DNA of 55,448 nt from Pontibacillus yanchengensis. GTDB lineage: Bacteria > Bacillota > Bacilli > Bacillales > BH030062. The translations under genes were made by a program, and so were the position numbers. The notes beneath the pieces are model-generated. The model searched no databases and was not told the origin of the DNA. It worked only from the letters and a program-made list of their open reading frames with translations. The stretch lies in NCBI RefSeq assembly GCF_009856295.1, contig NZ_WMEU01000014.1:1-55448 (forward strand). The letters are read 5' to 3'. Positions 7,785 to 17,475 of this stretch are shown here, piece by piece (within the stretch, counting starts at the first letter, position 1; the number at the start of each line of letters is the position of its first letter).

Positions 7785-8576
7785 TCATTCTCCTTTATCT
7801 GTAGAATTTCCTTCATTTCTTAAGTAGATTTCATATAAGCCTTTTAAAGTAAGGTATGGATCTACGACATCAATAGTGCGCGATTCTTCAGCGAACAGCA
7901 TTGCTAAACCACCTGTAGCAATGACACTTGGTGTTTTGTTAGATTGCTCCTTCATTCGCCTCACTACTTCATCAACTTGTCCCACATACCCATAGAATAT
8001 TCCTGTTTGCATAGCTTCAACCGTAGACGTGCCAACAACGTTTTGTGGAGCTAATATCTCTATGCGTGGAAGCTTAGCTGCTTTTGCATATAAAGCCTCT
8101 GTAGAAATATTAACACCTGGTGCGATGGCTCCCCCAACATATTGCTCTTTTTCATCCACATAGCAATACGTAGTAGCCGTACCAAAATCAATAATCACTA
8201 GCGGTCCGCCATGTTCTTTTATAGCTCCAACAGCATTAACTATTCGGTCAGCACCTATTTCGTGCGGGGATGGGTAAGTCATCTCTAACCCCGGATTTAC
8301 CATAGAATCCCCAACAATCAAAGGTGATTCTTGAAAATAACTGTGACACATTCGTTCTAGAGCATACATAATTGGAGGAACTACCGAGGATATAATAATG
8401 CCATGAATATGACTAAAAGATAAACCATCATGCTCAAACAATGATTTGATAAGCATGGCATACTCATCTTCTGTTTTATAACGATCGGTGGCAATTCTCC
8501 ATTGATACTGTATTTCACCTTCATCAAAAACACCTAAAACGGTATTTGTATTTCCAACATCTAGCACAAAAATCAT
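7785..8576 (-). CDS. coaX: Type III pantothenate kinase
   Basis: First step of coenzyme A synthesis. The 263-residue ASKHA-fold protein has the N-terminal phosphate-binding DVGNTNTVLGVF, the catalytic region GADRIVNAVGA, DFGTATTYC, and a GGAIAPG loop. I chose ATG 8576 because the protein then begins MIFVLDVGNTN like the family. The in-frame ATG six codons earlier cannot be ruled out, and the ribosome site (GGAAGCGGTG) is modest. It is the first gene of coaX-hslO-yacD. CoaX, not CoaA, is the usual form in this position in Bacillus. Confidence 0.94.
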   Translation of the reverse strand: MIFVLDVGNTNTVLGVFDEGEIQYQWRIATDRYKTEDEYAMLIKSLFEHDGLSFSHIHGIIISSVVPPIMYALERMCHSYFQESPLIVGDSMVNPGLEMTYPSPHEIGADRIVNAVGAIKEHGGPLVIIDFGTATTYCYVDEKEQYVGGAIAPGVNISTEALYAKAAKLPRIEILAPQNVVGTSTVEAMQTGIFYGYVGQVDEVVRRMKEQSNKTPSVIATGGLAMLFAEESRTIDVVDPYLTLKGLYEIYLRNEGNSTDKGE

Positions 8577-8683
8577 TGTATTCACCGCTTCCATTCACAA
8601 TATGACGCATTTATCATATCATATCTTCTTAAATGGGGTATCCTCATTCATTGATAGCTTGAGTACAATGCGGAAGACTATAT

Positions 8684-8735
8684 AACAAAAGCGCAAGCGC
8701 CCTGGAAGCAACGTATATACCGCGAACTACCCAAC
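8684..8735 (+). repeat. Intergenic repeat family A, copy 2 (5' fragment)
   Basis: AAAAGCGCAAGCGCC followed by CTGGAAGCAACGTATATACC, the left end of the family. It is cut off where the ftsH terminator begins and lies between ftsH and coaX. Confidence 0.7.
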
Positions 8736-8772
8736 AAAAAAACTGCTCCGTAGCCTATATGGCAGGAGCAGT
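8735..8772 (-). terminator. ftsH terminator
   Basis: Stem ACTGCTCC / GGAGCAGT (8742-8772), extended by partial pairing in the loop, followed by seven Ts on the minus strand. Confidence 0.85.
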
Positions 8773-8782
8773 TTTTCATTCG

Positions 8783-10792
8783 TTATTCTTTTCTATGATC
8801 TTCTTCAGAAGATGTGTTTTCGTCTTCATCTAGAACTTGGTCTTGGTCTTGGTCTGTTTGCTCTTCTTCAGCTTTTGAATTGATGTTTACTTTTACATCA
8901 GATTCTGATCTCTTGTTGCTTTCTTTAATTCGAGCTGCTTCAGAATCCTCTGGAAGTTCACCTTTTTCGAATAATGATCTAATTTCAGATGCATCAAGCG
9001 TTTCAACTTCAAGAAGGGTTTTTGCAATCAGTTCAAGCTGTTCTTTGTTTTCCGTAAGAATGTGTTTCGCACGGTCATAACATTCTTTCACAATGCGTTG
9101 AACTTCTTGATCAATTTCATAAGCGATTTGATCACTGTAGTTCTGTTCATTTTGAATGTCGCGGCCTAAGAATACTTGGCCACCTCCACCACCAAATTGA
9201 AGTGGTCCTAGTTTGTCACTCATACCATATTCGGTAACCATTTTACGAGCGATGGTTGTCGTACGTTCGAAGTCATTGCTGGCACCTGTGCTCACTTCAC
9301 CGAACATAACCTCCTCGGCTACACGTCCACCTAGTAGACCTGTAATCTTATCAAGAAGCTCTGGCTTGGTCATCATAAAGCGGTCCTCTTTAGGAAGCAT
9401 TACAGCATAACCACCAGCTTGGCCACGAGGTACGATGGTAACCTTGTGTACAGCGTCCGCTTCATCAAGAACCATACCAATGATGGTGTGTCCACTTTCG
9501 TGGTGAGCGACAATGTTACGTTCTTTTTCAGATACGACACGACTCTTCTTGGCTGGACCAGCAATAACACGGTCAATGGCTTCATCAATGGACACCATGT
9601 CGATTTTCTCTTTATCAGAACGAGCTGCTACTAAAGCTGCTTCGTTTAATAAGTTCTCTAAGTCTGCACCAGAGAAACCAGGTGTACGCATTGCAATCGT
9701 ATGAATATCGACGGACTCTTCATCTAAAGGCTTGTTGCGAACGTGTACTTGTAGTACTTCTTCACGGCCTTTCAAGTCAGGACGGTTTACAGTGATTTGA
9801 CGGTCAAAACGTCCAGGACGAAGTAATGCTGGGTCAAGAATGTCAGGACGGTTTGTTGCGGAGATAATGATAATTCCTTCATTTGCTCCGAACCCATCCA
9901 TTTCAACAAGTAGCTGGTTTAGTGTTTGTTCACGTTCATCGTGACCTCCACCTAGTCCAGCTCCACGTTGACGTCCTACTGCATCAATCTCATCAATAAA
10001 GATAATACATGGTGCGTTCTTTTTCGCGTTTTCGAATAAATCACGAACACGAGAGGCACCTACACCAACAAACATTTCAACGAAATCCGAACCACTGATG
10101 GAGAAGAATGGTACTCCTGCTTCTCCGGCTACGGCACGTGCTAACAATGTTTTACCTGTACCTGGAGGTCCTACTAAAAGAACCCCTTTCGGAATACGTG
10201 CACCAATCGCTGCGAATTTACGAGGATCTTTTAAGAAGTCTACAACCTCTACTAGTTCCTGCTTCTCTTCATCAGCACCGGCTACGTCCTTAAAGCGAAC
10301 TTTCTTCTTATCCTCACTAAATAGCTTAGCCTTACTCTTACCAAAGTTCATGACTTTACTTCCGCCACCCTGTGCTTGGTTAAGTAAGAAGAAGAAAAGA
10401 ATGAAAATAATCACAAAAGGAATGATGGATGTTAAGAATGTAACCCACCCACTTGGTTCTTCAGCAGCTTCAAAGCTGAAATCTTCACCAAGTCCTTGTT
10501 CTTCAGCAATGTCTGTTAAATTACTCACAATTTGTTCATTGTCAGGAATAATAGCAGTGTATGAATTATTACCTTCTTCATCACCTGAAGCAAGCTTACC
10601 TGTTACATTGTAAGCATGGTTCGTATATTGAACAGTCATTGTTTCAATTTGACCGTTACTTAATTGCTCTTTAAATTGCGGATAGCTTAATTGGGTATCT
10701 TGTTGGTTGTCACCATTAAAGAGACCTACAACCCCAATTACAACTAAAAAGATTAACGCATAAAATATGGTGTTGCGAAATACTCGGTTCAT
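8783..10792 (-). CDS. ftsH: ATP-dependent zinc metalloprotease FtsH
   Basis: Membrane-bound hexameric AAA protease that extracts and degrades membrane and regulatory proteins; in B. subtilis it is also needed for sporulation entry. It has two transmembrane segments (~7-25 and ~117-138) around an extracytoplasmic domain. The AAA module has Walker A GPPGTGKT at 208-215, Walker B IIFIDEID at 263-270 and arginine fingers in RPGRFDR. The zinc protease site is HESGH (431-435) with a downstream Asp in ASNDFERT. The 669-residue protein ends in a low-complexity acidic tail (about the last 40 residues, rich in D, E, Q). Start ATG after GGGAGGAGG. It has its own promoter and terminator downstream of hpt. 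Confidence 0.98.
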   Translation of the reverse strand: MNRVFRNTIFYALIFLVVIGVVGLFNGDNQQDTQLSYPQFKEQLSNGQIETMTVQYTNHAYNVTGKLASGDEEGNNSYTAIIPDNEQIVSNLTDIAEEQGLGEDFSFEAAEEPSGWVTFLTSIIPFVIIFILFFFLLNQAQGGGSKVMNFGKSKAKLFSEDKKKVRFKDVAGADEEKQELVEVVDFLKDPRKFAAIGARIPKGVLLVGPPGTGKTLLARAVAGEAGVPFFSISGSDFVEMFVGVGASRVRDLFENAKKNAPCIIFIDEIDAVGRQRGAGLGGGHDEREQTLNQLLVEMDGFGANEGIIIISATNRPDILDPALLRPGRFDRQITVNRPDLKGREEVLQVHVRNKPLDEESVDIHTIAMRTPGFSGADLENLLNEAALVAARSDKEKIDMVSIDEAIDRVIAGPAKKSRVVSEKERNIVAHHESGHTIIGMVLDEADAVHKVTIVPRGQAGGYAVMLPKEDRFMMTKPELLDKITGLLGGRVAEEVMFGEVSTGASNDFERTTTIARKMVTEYGMSDKLGPLQFGGGGGQVFLGRDIQNEQNYSDQIAYEIDQEVQRIVKECYDRAKHILTENKEQLELIAKTLLEVETLDASEIRSLFEKGELPEDSEAARIKESNKRSESDVKVNINSKAEEEQTDQDQDQVLDEDENTSSEEDHRKE

Positions 10793-10827
10793 TGCCTACC
10801 TCCTCCCAGGCGAGAAAACTATAGTAA

Positions 10828-10857
10828 ATAGTACCATACGTGTAAGTTTTTATACAA
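10828..10857 (-). promoter_or_regulatory. ftsH promoter (SigA)
   Basis: TTGTAT (10852-10857) and TACTAT (10828-10833) with an 18-base spacer on the minus strand, about 35 bases before the ftsH start. Confidence 0.6.
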
Positions 10858-10942
10858 CTAATATCCTTTGAAAAGACGTGTATGGTAAGAAAGGAATTAA
10901 CTGTTGGTCTTACTTAAGGATATATATGAAGAAAAGCTTGAT

Positions 10943-11494
10943 TTATTCGCTTTCCTCTCCACCATACACAGAAGGTTTTAGAACTCCTATGTAAGGAAGG
11001 TTTCGATATCTTTCTTGATAGTCTAACCCATAACCCACAACGAATTCATCTGGAACTTCAAAACCTGCTAAATCGGCTTTTACATCTCCTTTACGCCCAG
11101 AAGGCTTATCAAGAAGTGTTACAATTTTGATGGATCTTGCTTTACGATATTTAAACAAGTCCACAAGATAACTGAGAGTTAAGCCACTATCTATAATATC
11201 TTCGATAATAAGCAAGTCTCTTCCTTCAACTTGTGTGTCTAAATCCTTAACAATTTTTACTTCGCCAGATGATTGCGTGGTACCATGATAACTTGATACA
11301 TCCATGAAATCCATTTCGAGATAAGTTTCTACCCGTTTTAATAAATCAGACATAAACGGCATAGCACCTTTTAGAACGCCCACAACAAGTGGAAATCTTC
11401 CTTCATATTCCTCTGTTAATTGTGAGGCCAGTTCACTAATTTTGCTTTGGATTTCCTCCTCAGATATCAAAACTTTTTCAATATCGGTATGCAT
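10943..11494 (-). CDS. hpt: Hypoxanthine-guanine phosphoribosyltransferase
   Basis: Salvages hypoxanthine and guanine to IMP and GMP using PRPP. The 183-residue protein has the PRPP-binding loop LLIIEDIIDSGLTLSYL, the flexible loop region SSYHGTTQSSGEV, and the purine-contact region VPDEFVVGYGLDYQERYRNL. Start ATG 11494 after AGGAGG. It follows tilS by 11 bases, the conserved tilS-hpt-ftsH order. Confidence 0.96.
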   Translation of the reverse strand: MHTDIEKVLISEEEIQSKISELASQLTEEYEGRFPLVVGVLKGAMPFMSDLLKRVETYLEMDFMDVSSYHGTTQSSGEVKIVKDLDTQVEGRDLLIIEDIIDSGLTLSYLVDLFKYRKARSIKIVTLLDKPSGRKGDVKADLAGFEVPDEFVVGYGLDYQERYRNLPYIGVLKPSVYGGEESE

Positions 11495-11505
11495 TTTCCA
11501 TCCTC

Positions 11506-12906
11506 CTAGAAGTTCTCTTGATTCTTATAAGTAAGATGTAACCAGGTTTCGGAGTTATTGGCTTCAACTCGTGCTTTTTGTAGCGATACGACCCAAAGGA
11601 TTTGACCATCGTCATCTGTAACAATAGGCCATCGATCTCGTTTCGCTTTAGGAATCTTTTGATCAATAAACAGGTCTTTCACCTTTTTATGCCCATTCAT
11701 TCCTCTTAAGGCAATTTTATCTCCTGCTCTTCTTGTGCGAACATGCAAAGGTAGTGTGACTTTACTACGATCACACACAAAATGATGTTGATTCCATTCT
11801 GTTGATTCCCCACTTAATTCAGCATGCACGCTTGTCCTATCAAGCAAGAGCACCGTACCTGGTACAGATAGTTGAAAATGAAAAGATCCACCGCCTTCCT
11901 CATATGAAAAGGTGAATTCAATCTTTTCATACGAGCGAACAACAAACAATCCGTCAGGCAAATTCATTGATGATTGCGGTGTCCTCGCCTTCAACAATTG
12001 TTTGAATTGCTCCCAATGATGATAGGATAAATCATTAGGTGATTTTTCATAAAGATAGTTTAATATTAGATGAAAGGTTCGCCTTTGTAAAGATGAAGAA
12101 GTCTTGAGAAATTCAGATCGATTAAATTGTATCAAATCTTCCTTTTTCGTAAACATGGATGTATCGAAAAGGTTGGTCGCTTCCTTCTGCAAAAAAACCT
12201 CATCCTCCGTTGCATACTCATTGAAAACTTGCACATGCTCATGGATTTTAGCATTTTGATCCTTTAGAAAAGGTAATACCTCATGGCGAAATGCATTTCT
12301 AGTATAGTAGGATGATTCGTTGGAAGGATCCAAACGAGGTTGTATTAACTGCTTTTCACAGTATTCCTCTATATCCGTTTTCGTTACACATAAGAATGGG
12401 CGAATAATATTCCCTCGACCAAATGGTCTTTTTACTGCCATCCCTTTTATGTTCATAGGCTCTACTCCACGTGTCATCCTCATAAACACCGTCTCTACTT
12501 GATCATCACCATGATGACCCATAGCTAGGAAATCCGCCTGATACTGTTCCAATTGCTGCTCAAAGAACTGATAACGCATTGTCCTTGCAGCAACTTGCGT
12601 GCCAAGATTATGTTTCTTTTTAAAACCAGGGACATCTAATGTTACTGCTTTACACTCTATTCCCCACTCATTGCAAATTGATGTTACATATTTCACATCT
12701 TCTTGAGAACCCTCTCCTCGCAAGGAATGATCTACGGTCAACGCAATAAGACGAAAATTCCAATTGTGTTGGATGCTCTTAAAATAATGAAGAAGGGCCA
12801 TAGAATCTGGCCCTCCAGATACAGCGACAAGAATCGTCGCATGATGTTGAAACAATTGATGTTTTCGAGCAAATTGATCGACCTTCAGGTTAAACAACCG
12901 CTCCAC
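11506..12906 (-). CDS. tilS: tRNA(Ile)-lysidine synthase
   Basis: Modifies C34 of the CAU-anticodon tRNA-Ile to lysidine, so the tRNA reads AUA and is charged with isoleucine. The 466-residue protein has the N-type ATP pyrophosphatase P-loop SGGPDS at residues 30-35, the family MGHHGDDQVETVFMR motif, and the TilS C-terminal domain (about 380-460: RTRRAGDKIALRGMNGHKKV). It is the full long form usual for Bacillus and an essential gene in relatives. It lies downstream of yabT and just before hpt. Confidence 0.96.
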   Translation of the reverse strand: MERLFNLKVDQFARKHQLFQHHATILVAVSGGPDSMALLHYFKSIQHNWNFRLIALTVDHSLRGEGSQEDVKYVTSICNEWGIECKAVTLDVPGFKKKHNLGTQVAARTMRYQFFEQQLEQYQADFLAMGHHGDDQVETVFMRMTRGVEPMNIKGMAVKRPFGRGNIIRPFLCVTKTDIEEYCEKQLIQPRLDPSNESSYYTRNAFRHEVLPFLKDQNAKIHEHVQVFNEYATEDEVFLQKEATNLFDTSMFTKKEDLIQFNRSEFLKTSSSLQRRTFHLILNYLYEKSPNDLSYHHWEQFKQLLKARTPQSSMNLPDGLFVVRSYEKIEFTFSYEEGGGSFHFQLSVPGTVLLLDRTSVHAELSGESTEWNQHHFVCDRSKVTLPLHVRTRRAGDKIALRGMNGHKKVKDLFIDQKIPKAKRDRWPIVTDDDGQILWVVSLQKARVEANNSETWLHLTYKNQENF

Positions 12907-12978
12907 TCCGTTCTAATCTTTCTGAATATATCATCCTTTATCGTATCATTTATTTCATTCTACCTGCAAAGTTTATGA

Positions 12979-13965
12979 CTATATCCATTGTAGAAGAATA
13001 TAAACAATATAAAACATACACACCACAACTACTATTCCCATACCTTCCCATAAATATTTAGACTGCCGTCCAGGAGGAGACGATTTCACTGTTTTTTTTA
13101 CTTGATGCTTATGTTTTTGCATTCGGGATGGTGTTGAATGCCTGGTCTTCGTATGGGTGTTTTTCAATAATATATGTTGCATATCAACCTTCATTTGCTC
13201 ACTGGTTGTATAATCACCATAAAGAGCCTTTTGAATGACTGTTTGGTAAGGCTTCAACTCATTTGTTTGCTGAAGCTTGCTAAGTAGTACTTTCTCCGGA
13301 TTTGTACCTTTTTCAAATCGTTTTGGATGATAAAGATGAAGCATGACCATTGCTAATGCAAAAAGATCATAACTAGCTTCTGCTTTTCGTGACCCCATAC
13401 CCCAGTAACCGCGATCATAAAACTCAGTGTACTCTTTTATTGCTCTTCCTTGTTGAGTTGTCCCTCCGACATCTATCCATCGAAGTTTGGCTGGTGGATA
13501 AGTAACAATTAAATTTTCTGTTTTCAAATCCCCGAATATCCAACCCGTTTCATGGAGCTGCTGTAGATCACTAAGTAATTGAACAACCAAAATCCCTAAC
13601 CACTCATGGCCATGTTCCTTTATAAACGTGGTGAGTTCTTTACCTCTCAAATACTCCATAACATAGAATGAGATTTTCTCTCCATTTGGTTGCACCCAAT
13701 CATCTACATCCAACAAAGAAGGTCCAAGGGTCTTACCTTGAACCTTTTGAAAGGTCTTTAGTACATTAACTTCTGTTGTAATAGAAGAACTATTGAGACT
13801 AAATTTAATAGCAACGTGCTTCCGCCCTTCCTCAGCTAAATAAACAGTTCCACAAGCACCAGACCCAAGTTTTTTTATAATGCGATAGGAGCGATTGTAC
13901 CATTTTCCAGTTACAAACGCTCCAAGTCTTACCTCAATATCCTGGTTCTTCCCTGGCTGATTCAT
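12979..13965 (-). CDS. yabT: Membrane-anchored Ser/Thr protein kinase YabT (PrkD)
   Basis: Hanks-type kinase. In B. subtilis YabT is a DNA-activated sporulation kinase that phosphorylates RecA. The glycine loop is KLGSGACGTVYLA, the ATP lysine K54 is in HVAIKFS, and the catalytic loop is IFGDLKTENLIV. The usual HRD Arg is missing and DFG reads DVG, as is tolerated in this subfamily. After the kinase domain comes a short Lys/Arg/His-rich stretch (~270-297), a likely DNA-binding region, then one C-terminal transmembrane helix (GIVVVVCMFYIVYILL). Start ATG 13965 overlaps the end of yabS; GTG just before it is an alternative. Confidence 0.9.
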   Translation of the reverse strand: MNQPGKNQDIEVRLGAFVTGKWYNRSYRIIKKLGSGACGTVYLAEEGRKHVAIKFSLNSSSITTEVNVLKTFQKVQGKTLGPSLLDVDDWVQPNGEKISFYVMEYLRGKELTTFIKEHGHEWLGILVVQLLSDLQQLHETGWIFGDLKTENLIVTYPPAKLRWIDVGGTTQQGRAIKEYTEFYDRGYWGMGSRKAEASYDLFALAMVMLHLYHPKRFEKGTNPEKVLLSKLQQTNELKPYQTVIQKALYGDYTTSEQMKVDMQHILLKNTHTKTRHSTPSRMQKHKHQVKKTVKSSPPGRQSKYLWEGMGIVVVVCMFYIVYILLQWI

Positions 13966-14674
13966 CACGAGTCATTAAACTCCTCAGGTTTCTCTTTTTC
14001 TCAAATTGTTGTATGGCTGATCGTAAAGCAGGTCCGGTTGGTGTAATCCCACCGCTTGTTAGCTTTGGAAAAACGGAAGATATGGAGTCAAGCTTTGGCG
14101 TCCAATCCATGATTTTATCTATGTCTCTTCGCTTTCCTGGGAATGAATATATGGAGAACTTGTTTTTTCCCATACGGGCATTTAAGCTAAGGGATAAGTC
14201 ATAAAGAGAATCTTGAACGGTTGGCAGTTTATTATGCATACTGGCACTCGTATCTACTAAAACGAGTACTTCTAAGTCACATGTCTCGCCTAAATCCTCT
14301 ACTACTTCCATCACTTCTCCACGTTTTTCTGGAGATAACTCTTCTATACTCTGATTCGGTCCTAATATTTGCTGCAATTCTTGATTGACCACTCCTTGGA
14401 GTGTTTGGGTCATAGCTTGTCGGGTCACCATTTGAACGGTTTGGGATAAAGACTTTGCATAAACAATCTGACTAACCCCACCACCAGACATCGCTATCTC
14501 TTCTACTTCTTCTAAACCCTCAGGCTGTTCAGACTGATCGTTCTCCAGCACACCAATGACATTGATTGTAACACCTTGTTGGTGGGCTAATGTAGCAACA
14601 GCCGATGGATCTTCACCCTGGTTAGAGCATCCATCAGTTATTAATAATATCTGCTTCAACATACCTTTACTCAT
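13934..14674 (-). CDS. yabS: VWA-domain protein YabS
   Basis: A 246-residue von Willebrand A-like protein of unknown biochemical role, paired with the kinase YabT in spore formers. It has LLITDGCSNQGEDPSAVATL at the N-terminus and, in the second half, a MIDAS-like VLVDTSASMHNKL (DxSxS metal site) followed by TSGGITPTGPAL. Start ATG 14674 with GGAGGAG upstream. The 3' end overlaps yabT by 32 bases, so the two are translated together. In B. subtilis yabS-yabT are sporulation genes; that role is inferred here by position. Confidence 0.88.
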   Translation of the reverse strand: MSKGMLKQILLITDGCSNQGEDPSAVATLAHQQGVTINVIGVLENDQSEQPEGLEEVEEIAMSGGGVSQIVYAKSLSQTVQMVTRQAMTQTLQGVVNQELQQILGPNQSIEELSPEKRGEVMEVVEDLGETCDLEVLVLVDTSASMHNKLPTVQDSLYDLSLSLNARMGKNKFSIYSFPGKRRDIDKIMDWTPKLDSISSVFPKLTSGGITPTGPALRSAIQQFEKKRNLRSLMTRDESAREEPGY

Positions 14675-14867
14675 GATCTATCTCCTCCTCCGAATTCTAC
14701 TACCATCTTCGACGTGAAGAGAGGAAAATATACTTATAGATTTGTATTTAACAACGACAGTATTTTCAGCCATTTGTGAGATATTTTGTAGGGAATTACG
14801 CACTGGGGCTTTTATTGAGAAAGATGACACTCGACTTTTTTAACTCATTTTGTAAGATAAGTTCAGG

Positions 14868-14920
14868 GAGCTGGATTTAGACATGTAAGCGCCAGCACTT
14901 ATGCTTTCTTTACTTGGAAC
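14868..14920 (+). repeat. Intergenic repeat family A, 3'-end fragment
   Basis: GCTGGATTTAGACATGTAAG followed by CGCCAGCACTTATGCTTTC matches the right end of family A, as seen inverted at 25741-25790. The rest of the family is absent. The 14675-14867 stretch, between it and yabS, shows nothing else I recognise. Confidence 0.6.
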
Positions 14921-14958
14921 AAAAATAGCGAACCCTTTAAAAATAAAGAGTTCGCTAT
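14921..14958 (-). terminator. spoIIE terminator
   Basis: Long stem ATAGCGAAC / GTTCGCTAT (14925-14958), continued inward by CTTTA/TAAAG with a TTTT loop, then five Ts on the minus strand. Confidence 0.9.
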
Positions 14959-14962
14959 CATT

Positions 14963-17416
14963 TTATTGTGCATTTCTCATCACCGGGATAGCAGCCCATT
15001 CCGGGACATTTCGATTGATTTTAGCGACTACGACTGTCATATCGTCTTCTATCGCACCAGACCTCGTCCGCACTACTTCTTCCAATAATAAGTCCGCAAT
15101 ATCTTGAGGATCTTCTGTTTTCATATCACGGATTTTTCGTTTCAGCCATTGGTCTACATTTTCAACATGCTTTGGTCCTTCAAATATTCCGTCACTCATC
15201 ATGATTAAAATATCGCCCGCTTTTAATTCTTCACTTACAACATCCACTTCAAATTCTTTAATAATCCCAATCGGTAAATTACTCGACTCTATTTTAATAA
15301 GCTGATCTCCTCGCTTTATGAAGCTTGGAGTGGATCCGATCTTCAAGAATTTAACAGCAGCATCATGTAAATCAACTACAGCTAAATCAAGGGTTGAAAA
15401 GATTTCATCTGTAGTCCGTAATGAAAGAATCGAATTAATCGACTTAATGGCTACACGTTCTTCAATACCCGACTGTAAAATCTGTTGAAGCAATCGTAAG
15501 GTTTCCATGCTTTCCACATGAGCTCGCTCACCATTTCCCATCCCATCACTAATCGCTACAGCATATTTTCCCGCACCTAGTTCCATCGTGGAATAACTAT
15601 CACCAGATACCAACCCACCATCTTTAGCCGCATGTGATACTCCAGTATCAATAACGTACTTTCTCGCCGAACCAAACGAGAAGTAACAATATCCATTTGG
15701 AAACGGTGATATCTCTTCTTGTTTAACTACAATGGTTTCATCAAGTATTTCAGAAATCACCGGGGCAACAATCTTAGCTCCTTCTCCCTTATAATCATAG
15801 AAGGAGAGCGTCATCTCAATATCCACATTGCCTGCGTCTAGACTATAGATTTCCATTTGCTCTATTTCAAAGCCCATGCTCTTTAACGCCTCAACAATCT
15901 CTTCTTCTTGAAAATCATGATTTTCTCTCTCTTTTAATATCTCTTTAGCAAAATCCCCCATTACTTCTGATACACCGTTCAGTTGTTCTGCTACGAACCT
16001 ACGACTCTCTAGCACTTGTTTCTTCAATCGCTTGTTCGCCTGATAAAAGGATAACTCATGATTCATCGTTTCAATCACTTTACTCGACTTTGCACAATGC
16101 TTTTCAAAATCCATTTGTAATTTACGTTTATTTTGGAACGTTCCTTCATCTAAGCTTGTCATCATTTCTTGCATATATCCATACGTTTGTTCAAAGTTTT
16201 GAGCCCAGCATCGATCCTTTTTAAAGCAGGATTGACACGTCTTCTCCGTTACATTACTTAAGAAATAATCCGTCTCCCTTGTATCTTGATCGTCCTCCAC
16301 CTGCAATTGCACCTGGGAAAAACTCTTCGACAAAGCCTGGAATACTTGCGAGAATTGATCAACACGATTTGCCGTCACATTTCTAACTTTTTGTAAATAC
16401 TGCTCTTGTTGTTGAGAGTGTTCATTTGTTCCCGGTATATACCTGGCTAATTTCCGTATCCATGACTCAGGAGTTAATAAGAAAATCAACACGGCCACAG
16501 AGGTTTCCAGTAATGATGGTGCTAGTGCCTCAAATCCCTCCCCATAAATACCAATCAATAACGTCCCTACAAATAACCCCATACCTACACCTAGTTTTTT
16601 ACCGTCTTTTAATAATCCCCCTAACAAACCAGAAAACGCTAATAAACTCATTTGATATAAGCTTGCCACATTCGCCAAACTAAGAATTAACCCCGTTACC
16701 ACACCAACAGTAGAACCTATAGCTGCTCCCCCTACATACGCTAGCCATAGTACAAGGTATCTTGATAACACTTGCTCTAATGAAACATCATAAATTTGCC
16801 ATCCAATGGTTCCAGTAAGAACCGAAGCTAACAATATAATCATGCAGACAATTTCTTCATTTTTTAAGGATTGTTTAAACCGTTTTGGTGATAATAGCGG
16901 AATGCTTTGCATAAAAATTAAAACAAGGATCGCACTAAGACCAGCTTCAACTACCGCTAACATCCAATCGTACGCTTCTATATCGCTTGAGAACGAGTAA
17001 AGAGTAGACCTTGTCCCGATACTTGCAAAGAAAACAAAGAAAGGTAATAGTTTTTGTTGATTCCGAAACTTATGAAAAATAAATGCAAAAACAAAGAAAA
17101 GCATCATCGCTAGAAATACATAGATACTATGGTGCCAATGTAACGTGATGGAGCCTGCCAATACAGCGAACATAACCTTTAAGGACTTACCTTTTCGCAT
17201 AAGCCATACTGAAGCGAGAAAAGAAAGGGCAAAAGGCGATACTGAAGATAATACAACCGCTCTACCTAGTAAAAATCCCACTAAGAAGAGAAGCCAGCCC
17301 CTTTCTATAAAAAATACCTTCACCTGCTCCCCCATCTTCCGCTTCCATTTATCCAATGTATGTGCGCCATTCCCCTTCATGGCTTTTACACTTCCTCTTG
17401 TTATGGATCCCATCAT
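14963..17416 (-). CDS. spoIIE: Stage II sporulation protein E (PP2C phosphatase)
   Basis: Dephosphorylates SpoIIAA-P to release SigF in the forespore, and interacts with FtsZ at the polar septum. The 817-residue protein has an N-terminal region of about ten transmembrane segments (~38-320). A central regulatory region follows, with a cysteine group (CQSCFKKDRCW). The C-terminal PP2C/SpoIIE phosphatase domain (~590-805) has metal-binding aspartates in VSGDSYS, AISDGMGNGERA, MMSDGIFEG and IEDDMTVVV. Start ATG 17416 after GGGAGGAC; the next codon is also ATG. It has its own promoter, and yabS-yabT lie downstream. Confidence 0.97.
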   Translation of the reverse strand: MMGSITRGSVKAMKGNGAHTLDKWKRKMGEQVKVFFIERGWLLFLVGFLLGRAVVLSSVSPFALSFLASVWLMRKGKSLKVMFAVLAGSITLHWHHSIYVFLAMMLFFVFAFIFHKFRNQQKLLPFFVFFASIGTRSTLYSFSSDIEAYDWMLAVVEAGLSAILVLIFMQSIPLLSPKRFKQSLKNEEIVCMIILLASVLTGTIGWQIYDVSLEQVLSRYLVLWLAYVGGAAIGSTVGVVTGLILSLANVASLYQMSLLAFSGLLGGLLKDGKKLGVGMGLFVGTLLIGIYGEGFEALAPSLLETSVAVLIFLLTPESWIRKLARYIPGTNEHSQQQEQYLQKVRNVTANRVDQFSQVFQALSKSFSQVQLQVEDDQDTRETDYFLSNVTEKTCQSCFKKDRCWAQNFEQTYGYMQEMMTSLDEGTFQNKRKLQMDFEKHCAKSSKVIETMNHELSFYQANKRLKKQVLESRRFVAEQLNGVSEVMGDFAKEILKERENHDFQEEEIVEALKSMGFEIEQMEIYSLDAGNVDIEMTLSFYDYKGEGAKIVAPVISEILDETIVVKQEEISPFPNGYCYFSFGSARKYVIDTGVSHAAKDGGLVSGDSYSTMELGAGKYAVAISDGMGNGERAHVESMETLRLLQQILQSGIEERVAIKSINSILSLRTTDEIFSTLDLAVVDLHDAAVKFLKIGSTPSFIKRGDQLIKIESSNLPIGIIKEFEVDVVSEELKAGDILIMMSDGIFEGPKHVENVDQWLKRKIRDMKTEDPQDIADLLLEEVVRTRSGAIEDDMTVVVAKINRNVPEWAAIPVMRNAQ

Positions 17417-17442
17417 CCTATATCAGTCCTCCCTGTTGTTAT

Positions 17443-17475
17443 ATTTAACCATAGGAGACAAGCTTATTTTGTCAA
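17443..17475 (-). promoter_or_regulatory. spoIIE promoter (SigA with 21-base spacer, Spo0A-type)
   Basis: On the minus strand a perfect TTGACA (17470-17475) is followed 21 bases later by TTAAAT (17443-17448). An unusually long 21-base spacer is the known hallmark of the B. subtilis spoIIE promoter, which needs Spo0A-P. A near-consensus 0A box, AGTCGAA, lies upstream at 17502-17508 on the same strand. A 16-base spacing to TATGGT is an alternative reading. Confidence 0.6.

Noticed and set aside
10098..10613. Plus-strand open frame of 171 codons opposite ftsH
   Set aside because: It is a mirror of the well-conserved ftsH coding sequence. Long antisense frames of this kind come from codon bias.
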